Shown one piece after another: positions 56,508-64,000 of a stretch of DNA of 64,000 nt (positions are counted from its first letter, which is position 1; every line of letters begins with the position of its first letter). The translations under genes and the position numbers were made by a program. The stretch comes from Photobacterium sp. DA100 (lineage in GTDB: Bacteria > Pseudomonadota > Gammaproteobacteria > Enterobacterales > Vibrionaceae), in assembly GCF_029223585.1 (NCBI RefSeq), contig NZ_CP119424.1, positions 434,001 to 498,000 of the forward strand, in the 5' to 3' direction. Below the pieces are notes generated by a model. That model was not told the DNA's origin. It searched no databases and saw only the letters and a program-made list of their open reading frames with translations.

Positions 56508-57695
56508 TTAGGCGATCTCTTCGGCTGGAACCAGTTCGCTTCCGCTTTCTTCGACCGAGTCGGATACCTTGTCAATCAGCAGGGCAATAACACCGTCACC
56601 GGTGACGTTGCAGGCTGTACCGAAGCTGTCCTGGGCGAGGTGAAGCACGATTTGCAGGGCAATCATCTCTTCAGTGAAACCGAGCATAGAGCCAAGTAGG
56701 CCGGCTGATGCCATTACTGCACCGCCTGGTGCACCTGGAGCCGCAACCATCGTGATACCCAGCATGGCAAGGAACGGCAGGGCTTCTAGCAGGCTAGGAA
56801 CTTGGCCGGCACCGGTCATGATAATGACGGCAACAGCGACACTGGCAATACTGATCACCGAGCCAGACATGTGGATATTGGCACACAGCGGCACAACAAA
56901 GTTAGCGATAGAGTTCGATACCCCGTTGCGCTTGGTTTGCTGCAGGGTAACCGGTACTGTGGCGGCAGAGGACATGGTACCAACAGCGGTGAAATAGGCT
57001 GGTAACATGGTGCGCAGGATTTTAAGCGGTGAGCGTTGCAGGGCAACACCGGTGGTCACGAACTGGAAGCTTAGCCAGAACCAGTGCATAGCGACGACCG
57101 CAAGCAGTACTAAGCTGAAAGTTTGTAGGGTTGCGAAGACTGTACCTTTGACCGTCATATCAGCAAATACACCGGCAATGTAGAACGGCAGCGCAGGGAT
57201 CATCACCTTGTTGAGGAACAGCTCGATGATATCACGACCCTGGTCACTGATTTTTTTCAGGTTTTCAGCACCGGTGTTGGAGATACCCAAGCCAAAAATG
57301 AAGGCGACTGTCAGAGCGGTCATGATGTTCATGATCGGCGGGATCTGAAGCTCTAAGAAAGGGGACAAAATGGTTTCGGCTTCAGGAAGCTGGCCGGCAC
57401 CGCTGAGCAGGGTTGGGAAAAGGCTCTTGGCTACCATGAAGGCTAGGATACCGGCTCCCAACGTTGATATATAAGCCAAGCCAACGGTTTTGCTCAGCAA
57501 TTTTCCGGAGTTTTTAGGTAGGCTGGCAATACCGCTGGTGACGTAGAAGAGGATAAGTAGCGGGATGGTAAATGTAATTAACTGGCTAACTAAATACTTA
57601 GCAGTAATTAGGGCTTGAACCATAACGTCAGGGGCAAACATGCCCATGAGAATACCGGCGAATATTCCACACAATAACTTAATAATTAAGTTCAT
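56508..57695 (-). CDS. dicarboxylate/amino acid:cation symporter (DAACS family)
   Basis: A 395-residue protein with eight or so hydrophobic segments and the family's serine-rich loop and tip motifs (GTMSSAATVPVTLQQ, near residue 240) and the NIHMSGSVISI and QIVLHLAQDSFGTACNVTGDG strings. Members carry glutamate, aspartate, serine or C4-dicarboxylates with sodium or protons. The neighbouring aspartase and HypT-like LysR genes suggest aspartate or glutamate. The start is the ATG at 57695. The 57696-58091 gap to the divergent LysR gene holds no gene that I can see. Confidence 0.88.
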   Translation of the reverse strand: MNLIIKLLCGIFAGILMGMFAPDVMVQALITAKYLVSQLITFTIPLLILFYVTSGIASLPKNSGKLLSKTVGLAYISTLGAGILAFMVAKSLFPTLLSGAGQLPEAETILSPFLELQIPPIMNIMTALTVAFIFGLGISNTGAENLKKISDQGRDIIELFLNKVMIPALPFYIAGVFADMTVKGTVFATLQTFSLVLLAVVAMHWFWLSFQFVTTGVALQRSPLKILRTMLPAYFTAVGTMSSAATVPVTLQQTKRNGVSNSIANFVVPLCANIHMSGSVISIASVAVAVIIMTGAGQVPSLLEALPFLAMLGITMVAAPGAPGGAVMASAGLLGSMLGFTEEMIALQIVLHLAQDSFGTACNVTGDGVIALLIDKVSDSVEESGSELVPAEEIA

Positions 57696-58091
57696 CTTGT
57701 TGACCTTTTTATTTATTAGGATACAGAGTTCATATAATGGTATGTAGGATTGTAAATGTACTAGTTAAATAATTAATAATTAGAATATTTTAAAACCTTC
57801 TCATCCAATATATTTGTTAACATAAAAGATGAGTCAGTGTTATTAATGTTACAACTGGATGGTATGATTATTCTGTTGGCTTGTGAAATGCAGAAAAAAA
57901 AGGCTTGGTTATTAAAATGCATCAAGAGAAATTCAGGGATTGTGATCAAGTTAATAGACAGATGTTAATAACTAATCGATCCTTACAGCTTTCTGCGACT
58001 GACCTATCATTATCTTGCTAATAGCCGCTGCTTTCGTTGGGTTGTTAGAGGATGACGACTGCCATAGATAGATGTTTATTGAGTAAAATAA

Positions 58092-59042
58092 ATGAAAAAC
58101 ATAGAGACAAAATGGCTGCAAGACTTTCTTACTCTTGCTGAGTTAAAAAACTTCTCCCATGCTGCAGCTGTCCGTAATGTTACCCAACCCGCATTCAGCC
58201 GCAGGATAAAGTCGCTGGAGGCCGAGTTAGGCTTGGTGTTAATTGAACGTAGCAAAACACCTATCGAGCTCACCCTCTGCGGTAAGCAGTTTAAAACGAC
58301 AGCGCTGTCGATTCTCCAGCAGATAGACGAGGAAGTCAGCCGTCTCGCCGGCAGCTCTTTCGATGGTAGGCATACGGTACGCCTGAGCGCCGCTCACTCG
58401 ATATCCATTAGCTTGCTGCCAAAGCTGCACTCGTGCCTACTCGATCCCCAGCTAAACACCCGTTTATCCGTTGTTGCCAACGAAGTTGATGATGCTGTAG
58501 AGCTACTGATAGACGGCAAGTGTGACTTCCTGTTTTCGTTTTATGAAGACAGATTACAGGTCGCTCCTTACCGCTCAATTTATCTTGGCCGCAGTTATCT
58601 TTACTGTGTTTCAGCAGTCGATGAAAATGGCGAAGTACTGTTCGATTTGGCCAATAAGGATGATGTTCCTTGCCTCGATTATACGCCGGAAAGTTATATG
58701 GGAAGGGCACTTCATCGCGCCAATAGCAAGTTGACCAACAATACCGTCTGTTCTTCTTCTATGACTGATTTTATTAAGGCATTGGTTTTACAAGGAAAGG
58801 GAATCAGCTGGTTACCTGATTATGCCATCAAAGATGAATTAGCCTCAGGACAGTTAAAAATACTGCCGCAGAGGGAGCCGGTTCCTCTAGATTTGTATGT
58901 CTATCGCTATTATTCCAAATTACACTCATCCTGTGAGGCTATGTGGAATGAATTAAGCAAAATTTGCCCAATAAAAGAACTGACTGGTCAAAGTTTGATT
59001 GAGCTTTCACAGCCAGAAAGTCAGTTAACGGATAAAAAATAA
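58092..59042 (+). CDS. LysR-family regulator, HypT/YjiE-like
   Basis: A 316-residue LysR-type regulator whose opening KNIETKWLQDFLTLAELKNF and VTQPAFSRRIKSLEAELG closely resemble E. coli HypT. The effector domain includes VRLSAAHSISISLLPKL and GISWLPDYAIKDELASGQLK. HypT responds to hypochlorite by methionine oxidation. This gene stands between the symporter and aspartase genes, so it may instead control aspartate use. It is more HypT-like than the protein at 1099-1998, which lies next to iadA. Confidence 0.82.
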   Translation: MKNIETKWLQDFLTLAELKNFSHAAAVRNVTQPAFSRRIKSLEAELGLVLIERSKTPIELTLCGKQFKTTALSILQQIDEEVSRLAGSSFDGRHTVRLSAAHSISISLLPKLHSCLLDPQLNTRLSVVANEVDDAVELLIDGKCDFLFSFYEDRLQVAPYRSIYLGRSYLYCVSAVDENGEVLFDLANKDDVPCLDYTPESYMGRALHRANSKLTNNTVCSSSMTDFIKALVLQGKGISWLPDYAIKDELASGQLKILPQREPVPLDLYVYRYYSKLHSSCEAMWNELSKICPIKELTGQSLIELSQPESQLTDKK

Positions 59043-59043
59043 A

Positions 59044-59066
59044 AAAGGGGCTTTATCAAGCCCCTT
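59044..59066. terminator. terminator between LysR and aspartase genes
   Basis: A nine-pair stem (AAGGGGCTT with AAGCCCCTT) around a short loop, flanked by A and T runs. It serves the LysR gene and the convergent aspA. Confidence 0.85.
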
Positions 59067-59076
59067 AATATCAATT

Positions 59077-60507
59077 TTAGTTGTAGAGCTTGGCTTTGTA
59101 TTCTGGGTGCATCAGGTTGTTCACCGAGAAGATTTCGTCCAGTTGCTCTTCACCAAGCAAGTTACGCTCAAGGGCGACATCTTTAACACTTCGGCCTGTT
59201 TCGGCACAGATTTTACCGATGATATCGCCTTCGTGGTGACCAATGAACGGGTTTAGGTAAGTCACAATGCCGATTGAGTTAAATACGAAGTGCTCGCAGA
59301 CCTCTTTGTTGACAGTGATACCGCTGATGCACTTATCTGCCAGGTTGATACAGGCATTGCCCAGTAGCTCAATCGACTCAAAAACAGCTTGGCCAATCAC
59401 AGGCTCCATGACATTCAGCTGCAACTGACCGGCTTCGGCGGCAAATGTTACCGTGGTGTCGTTGCCGATCACTTTGAAGCACACCTGATTTACGACTTCT
59501 GGGATCACTGGGTTGACTTTGGCTGGCATAATCGATGAGCCGGCCTGCATTTCAGGTAGGTTGATTTCGTTGAGGCCAGCACGAGGACCAGAAGATAGCA
59601 GACGCAGGTCGTTACAAACTTTTGACAGTTTAACGGCAAGGCGTTTCAATGCAGCGTGGACAGTTACATAGGCACCACAGTCAGAGGTTGCTTCGATCAG
59701 GTCTTCTGATGGAACGCAGGCCAGCCCTGTGGCTTCAGCAAGGTATTTGACTGCTAACTCTTGATAGCCTTCGGCAGCGTTCAGGCCGGTACCGATAGCT
59801 GTCGCGCCCAAGTTAACTTCCAGCAACAGGGCGGCGGCGTATTTCAGGTTTTTGACTTCTTCTTTCAGCAAGGTGCTGAAGGCGTGGAATTCCTGGCCAA
59901 CCGTCATTGGAACGGCGTCTTGCAGCTGGGTACGGCCCATTTTCAGGGTGTCGTGGTACTCTTCGCTCTTGGCATCGAAAGCGGTACGTAGGTATTCAAT
60001 AGAGTCGATCATCTTGATGATGCTGTTGTAGACAGCAACACGGAAACCAGTCGGGTAGGCACAGTTGGTTGACTGGCTCTTGTTGACATGATCGTTGGGG
60101 TTGATGATGTGGTATTCGCCTTTTTCATTGCCTTTAAGCTCAAGTGCAACGTTGGCGATCACTTCATTGGCGTTCATGTTAACAGAAGTGCCGGCGCCGC
60201 CTTGGTAAACATCAGAGATAAACTGATCCATACATTTGCCGGTGTCCAGGATCAGATCACAGGCTTGGATAATGTACTGGCCAACATCGCTCGGGATTGT
60301 CCCAAGTTCCATATTGGCCTTAGCGGCTGCTTTCTTAGTAAACACCATGCCGCGCACAAACTCTGGCACATCAGAAATCTTTGTCGACGAGATATTAAAG
60401 TTCTCATACGCACGAAGCGTGTGGATACCATAATAGGCATCAGCCGGAATTTCACGCTTACCAAGTAGATCTTCTTCAATACGAGTTTTATTAAAATTGT
60501 CGGTCAT
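59077..60507 (-). CDS. aspA: aspartate ammonia-lyase
   Basis: A 476-residue class II fumarase/aspartase superfamily enzyme. It has the signature [15 protein letters not shown] (about residue 317-331), [19 protein letters not shown] and [14 protein letters not shown]. The length and the opening [19 protein letters not shown] are those of aspartase rather than fumarase. It converts aspartate to fumarate and ammonia, feeding anaerobic respiration or carbon use. The symporter and LysR genes beside it fit aspartate use. Upstream 60508-60980 has no gene; it is AT-rich and probably holds the promoter. Confidence 0.93.
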   Translation of the reverse strand: MTDNFNKTRIEEDLLGKREIPADAYYGIHTLRAYENFNISSTKISDVPEFVRGMVFTKKAAAKANMELGTIPSDVGQYIIQACDLILDTGKCMDQFISDVYQGGAGTSVNMNANEVIANVALELKGNEKGEYHIINPNDHVNKSQSTNCAYPTGFRVAVYNSIIKMIDSIEYLRTAFDAKSEEYHDTLKMGRTQLQDAVPMTVGQEFHAFSTLLKEEVKNLKYAAALLLEVNLGATAIGTGLNAAEGYQELAVKYLAEATGLACVPSEDLIEATSDCGAYVTVHAALKRLAVKLSKVCNDLRLLSSGPRAGLNEINLPEMQAGSSIMPAKVNPVIPEVVNQVCFKVIGNDTTVTFAAEAGQLQLNVMEPVIGQAVFESIELLGNACINLADKCISGITVNKEVCEHFVFNSIGIVTYLNPFIGHHEGDIIGKICAETGRSVKDVALERNLLGEEQLDEIFSVNNLMHPEYKAKLYN

Positions 60508-60980
60508 GGTGGGTACCTTTGTTTAATGATAAGACACCAACACAATGTTCTTTTTGATTTCTAATGTGAAATGCTTAAAACTTAGCAATAATGCATTTAT
60601 TGCATAGCGGATATTTATGTCAAAACGAAGGTTGAAACATTATTCGTCGATATCGATTAAGGGGGGCGAATGTTTGCAATTAATAACGTTATATCGCTGT
60701 TGTTTGATAAATATCGATAATGTTTCTGTGTTTTTAATACATAGCAATTAATAAATTAAGCAAAAATTCTTGTAATATAGCTTGAAAGTTATCCTAGGCG
60801 GGAAATGCTGTTGCGAGCAGAGCGGTTTAAAGCCTATGTGATTGAATCTTAAGCGTTTGGTGGTTTGTTTTGTGATGAGTGTCAGGTTTTGGGAATCATT
60901 GCTTTCATTCACGGCGAATTCTGACATTATGAATCTCAATTCGATGCAACATCTCTGGTCTACTAGCCAGTAACCTTAAA

Positions 60981-61055
<75 letters not shown>

Positions 61056-61171
61056 AGTTTCTTATCTCGCAATAACTAATCTATCTGCTTGAAAATAAAG
61101 CGCTTAATGGCGTGTTTTGCTGTGTCTGGCGGTTAGAATTACAGTTGTGCTAAAAGCCAATTGATACAGTT

Positions 61172-61203
61172 GGGGACCACAAAGGGACCAAGGTGGGGAC
61201 CAC
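61172..61203 (+). repeat. three spaced GGGGACCAC-like repeats downstream of the tRNA
   Basis: GGGGACCAC at 61172-61180, GGGACCA at 61184-61190 and GGGGACCAC at 61195-61203 are direct repeats at about one helical turn. They recall repeated integrase arm-type or attachment-adjacent sequences beside tRNA genes. No integrase gene remains nearby. The stretch from 61056 to 61414 has no other feature. Confidence 0.4.
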
Positions 61204-61414
61204 ATTGGATTTATTGGTGAGTGACCTCTTTCGGTATGGACTAAACCAGATGAGATATACTACGACCATAATGCTGAGTCGTGTGTACTAAATATATCTA
61301 CTTAACCTGACTTTGACGATAGTGCTATGAATGGTACATAGACTTAATCCGATATGGAGAGGGCTACCTCCCTCTTCTAAAGGAGAAAATAAGAGAGAGG
61401 CCGCCAAAACAAAC

Positions 61415-62776
61415 TTAGTTTCCAGCGAGTTGCTTAGCTGCGGAGCGCATAAGGGCAGGTGCCTTGTTTTCACCAAACCCAGAGTGATATGGATTGGTCG
61501 AGTAGACTACTCCCACAAAGTCACGCTTTGGGTCGATGTATAAAAATTGACCTAAGTTACCACTTTTGGCCATCGCGCCATCTTTGAAGATGTAGTCAAA
61601 CTGGTAAGAATTGTATTGTGCTGCTTCGTTAAATGCGTGCACAGAGCTTTCTTCTTTGGTTGTTCCTGCGTAAGCGTTATGGTCACCACTGGCTTGGATT
61701 CGTTCAATGACTGCTTGTGATATGATCGGTTGGTCAGAAACGGCTTTCCAGCTTGGGGTAAACAGCGTTCCCCAACGCGCCATGTCCTCTAGTGTCGTAG
61801 AGACTAATCCAACAGCGATTGCCATACCATCAGGAGTTTGGTTAATAAGCATAGGCTGGCGAGCTTTCACTTTTGACCAAACGCGATCCTCAAATACTTT
61901 TGCCCATGTAGTCCCTTCGATATTTTCAACCATTTGCGTGAGGACAATGGTGTTCATCGAGGCATAACGGAACTGTTTGCCGGGCTTGTCTCCTTCGATT
62001 TTTTGTGTATCACGTGCGACCTCTAACCAGCTCTCTTTTTGTCCAGTCGAATAACGAGGAGAGCCAAAGGCTGAGGCGAAGAAGCGCACAACGGGAGAAT
62101 CTGGGTTCATGATTGATTCGCCAGTTTCTTCATTATCTAGAGCAGTAGCATGGTTAAGAACATTTAAAACCGTAACATCGTTCCAAACTGTTCCTTTGAG
62201 CTCTGGTAAGTATTCGGTGATTTTTTGGTTTGGGTCTACTTTACCCTCTTCAACCAGCATTGCGACTACTGTACCAACCGTTGTTTTCGCTGCGGATGCC
62301 CAAATATGACGATCCGTCGGTTTCATGCCAGGGTAGGATTCATAGACAATTTCACCTTTATGAATCAACATAAAGCCTTGGGTACGAAATTGAGGGGCAG
62401 ATAAATAGTCTTCCATCGTCATTTCGCCTTTCGTCTCAGTATGGACTGTCAGTTTTGCGAGTTCAGGCTTCAGGTTTTTAGTGAGAGGTTGATAATCATA
62501 ACTAGGTGATACCACTGCTGTAGGCATAAACTCACTCATGTGCATGTTGTAGTAGAGCGAGTGATCTCCTCCCATTTGCCAGTGGAAGTTATTAAAGCCG
62601 TCACGAGCAGCATCGACAAATTGATTGCTAAAAGAGTTCTTTGCGGCTTCGACCGGTAGCGTGACTTGAGCGCCTTCCGCTTTGAGTGCCGCTGCCACAG
62701 GGTTTTCTTCTGTGGCAGTAGAAACCTGGCCATAAAGCATAGATCCAATAATAAGTGCGAGAGCTTGGGTTTTCAT
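61415..62776 (-). CDS. serine hydrolase of the class C beta-lactamase fold
   Basis: A 453-residue exported protein (signal peptide MKTQALALIIGSMLYGQVST, cut after about residue 22). The SxxK motif is in WASAAKTTVG, with the tyrosine motif in FRYASMNT (YAS). The third KTG-like motif is not obvious; KSGNLGQF near residue 405 is a candidate. Such proteins are penicillin-binding or esterase-like hydrolases, not necessarily antibiotic-degrading. AGGAGAC lies before the ATG. It is divergent from the AraC remnant and lies downstream of a tRNA gene with mobile remnants. Confidence 0.8.
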   Translation of the reverse strand: MKTQALALIIGSMLYGQVSTATEENPVAAALKAEGAQVTLPVEAAKNSFSNQFVDAARDGFNNFHWQMGGDHSLYYNMHMSEFMPTAVVSPSYDYQPLTKNLKPELAKLTVHTETKGEMTMEDYLSAPQFRTQGFMLIHKGEIVYESYPGMKPTDRHIWASAAKTTVGTVVAMLVEEGKVDPNQKITEYLPELKGTVWNDVTVLNVLNHATALDNEETGESIMNPDSPVVRFFASAFGSPRYSTGQKESWLEVARDTQKIEGDKPGKQFRYASMNTIVLTQMVENIEGTTWAKVFEDRVWSKVKARQPMLINQTPDGMAIAVGLVSTTLEDMARWGTLFTPSWKAVSDQPIISQAVIERIQASGDHNAYAGTTKEESSVHAFNEAAQYNSYQFDYIFKDGAMAKSGNLGQFLYIDPKRDFVGVVYSTNPYHSGFGENKAPALMRSAAKQLAGN

Positions 62777-62954
62777 TATTTCGTCTCCTATTTGGTTATG
62801 CGTCTATATTATTTGATAGTAGAATGGATTTTTAGGTCATATAGCGCCAAGGAGTGCCGTGTTAACTAATATTAATACCACTAGTTCCAATAACCTTAGT
62901 CCCTTTTGTTCGGTTTTTCTGAAAACACAGAATTGAATAAAAAAACTCGCTGAG

Positions 62955-63670
62955 GTGCATCAAATCCCAGAAGATTTAACCAGTCGTACTGTGTGGTTTT
63001 TTTCACAGCAAGTAATATCGTTCCCCATGGCCATGATGCGCCATAGTAATAAAAGAGTTGGAATAGAAGTCGGAAAGCTAATAACTCTTGGTCAAATATC
63101 AACTTCGTTAGAAGAAAGCCTCAAGCAGTGTCAAGATTTGGGGGAAGCCATCGTAACCCTGATTAAGTTGATGCTCGAACTTAATAGTCACGTTGTCATT
63201 TGGGTAGACCAAATCGAAGGTCATTGGTATCTGTGTCATAGGGGGGCTATCACCCGTCTACTCCTGGCTTTGATCAGGCGGAGTGGTTTAGGTCTTTTGC
63301 TTTATTATCAATGTGCCGATTATTTATGGGTAAAGATTGGGTACCAGATCATGCGTTTATGAGTTTTTCTGAACACTTAACAAAAGGCTTACCAATTGGT
63401 TTTGCTAAAACAGCGTTTAGCTTTGACCATTCTTTCGGCGCAATTAGGATAGATCTTGATGATGGTTTTAAGCCGATTCCTCCTTCACCCGTAAGTGAAC
63501 TAGAGTGGTCGCAAAGGGTGAAACGTCTATCACAAACTTATGTTGTGTTACCATTTTTTACTGTTGATTGGTTTGCTAAATTTTTGAGTATGTCTGCTAG
63601 GACATTACAGAGACGGCTGGCAGAGCATGGGTTGACGGTGAAACAATTGCGAGATGAAGCGAGAAGAGAT
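62955..63670 (+). pseudogene. AraC-family regulator, frameshifted and truncated
   Basis: The reading frame from the GTG at 62955 gives the effector-like part (VGKLITLGQISTSLEESLKQ, VVIWVDQIEGHWYLCHRG). At the G run 63241-63246 it loses frame; the shifted frame continues (PSTPGFDQAEWFRSF, MCRLFMGKDWVPDH) and reaches a helix-turn-helix of the AraC type (FAKFLSMSARTLQRRLAEHG). It stops near 63670, before the second helix pair of an AraC domain, where an IS256-like tail begins. The true start is uncertain. It lies divergent from the serine hydrolase and probably once regulated it. Confidence 0.65.
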
Positions 63671-63671
63671 G

Positions 63672-63866
63672 TTTGATGGTTATCTGAATATGGGTAGAAA
63701 TGGGCGCTTACCCAAGAAATGGACGATGCCGATTAGAAACTGGCGAGAAGCACTAAACCGCTTTGCGATTATGTTTGAAGACCGACTCACTGAATACAGT
63801 TACCCCGACAGTTACACAGAATTATTTACAGGGTCATATGTGCAGTTGAGAGGTGTTGAAGCATGA
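63672..63866 (+). mobile_element. IS256-family transposase C-terminal remnant
   Basis: The reading frame encodes KKWTMPIRNWREALNRFAIM, then FEDRLTEYSYPDSYTELF. The KWTMPI..W..ALN.F pattern is the usual C-terminal end of IS256-family transposases. The rest of the transposase (about 330 residues) and the left end are missing, so it is not active. It joins directly to the truncated AraC frame, which indicates an insertion with later deletion. Confidence 0.55.
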
Positions 63867-63928
63867 GAGTTACACCTTTTGCGTTTTGATTTAAGATTCG
63901 ACACCTTTATCAAAACGGGTAACTCTCA
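63864..63928. repeat. nested inverted repeat after the transposase remnant
   Basis: Ten outer pairs (TGAGAGTTAC with GTAACTCTCA) and nine inner pairs (CGTTTTGAT with ATCAAAACG) form one long imperfect hairpin. Beyond the transposase tail, this probably includes the element end. The last 70 bases of the window show no gene. Confidence 0.5.
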
Positions 63929-64000
63929 CTTGTTTCAAGTAGATGTGTCAGCTATTGTCTGAACTAATACAGATTAAACCATTTGATCTAATTAGTTTAC

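Noticed and set aside
61097..61104. AAGCGCTT after the tRNA as a further LacI operator
   Set aside because: Only the eight-base core matches; the flanks lack GAA/TTC halves and no regulon gene is near.

Overview
The window looks like a chromosomal segment of a marine gammaproteobacterium of the family Vibrionaceae (Vibrio, Photobacterium or Grimontia type). The pointers are the maoP-hdfR divergent pair, CheV and several methyl-accepting chemotaxis proteins, a secreted GH18 chitinase, a RibA-NADAR fusion, a DUF1704/ATP-grasp pair and a LamB-type sugar porin. Genus cannot be fixed from the sequence alone.

Layout. 1-3.5 kb: the end of an isoaspartyl dipeptidase gene, a divergent HypT-like LysR regulator, a PAS-LuxR regulator and a small ring-cleaving dioxygenase homologue. 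3.6-8.4 kb: a tight minus-strand operon (glutamine synthetase-like ligase, aldehyde dehydrogenase, iron-type alcohol dehydrogenase, class I amidotransferase) that reads as a gamma-glutamylation route for an amine, possibly an amino alcohol. 8.6-20.3 kb: housekeeping and stress genes (AlkD-like protein, RidA family, RecQ-like helicase, Aer-like receptor, QmcA/NfeD, 2OG-Fe(II) oxygenase, small cytochrome c lipoprotein, DUF218, VOC protein). 20.4-28 kb: DUF1704 zincin plus ATP-grasp ligase operon, maoP/hdfR, several small unknown proteins, NADAR-RibA fusion. 27.5-36.8 kb: orphan periplasmic binding protein divergent from a hybrid histidine kinase, FMN-binding glutamate synthase-like protein, CheV, chitinase.

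The most coherent system lies at 37.4-56 kb. A Dpp-type oligosaccharide ABC transporter (five genes), a 1149-residue inverting phosphorylase of the GH94/GH149 type, a small cupin, a LacI-family regulator, a LamB-family porin, a GH3 glucosidase lipoprotein and a chemoreceptor sit together. Palindromes with the core GAAAGC-GCTTTC mark the transporter promoter (two sites), the gap before the phosphorylase, the LacI gene, the porin promoter and a spot beyond the chemoreceptor. I read this as one LacI-controlled regulon for import through the porin and ABC transporter, extracellular or periplasmic trimming by GH3 and cytoplasmic phosphorolysis of a beta-glucan oligosaccharide. The phosphorylase length favours beta-1,3-glucan (laminarin-type) oligosaccharides, but the substrate is inferred. 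No endo-glucanase is present in the window.

56-64 kb: an aspartate/glutamate metabolism group (DAACS symporter, second HypT-like LysR, aspartase), then tRNA-Gly(TCC). Beyond the tRNA the sequence looks like a degraded insertion hotspot: three spaced GGGGACCAC-like repeats, a serine hydrolase of the beta-lactamase fold, a frameshifted and truncated AraC regulator, an IS256-like transposase tail and inverted repeats. No CRISPR array or rRNA gene was seen.
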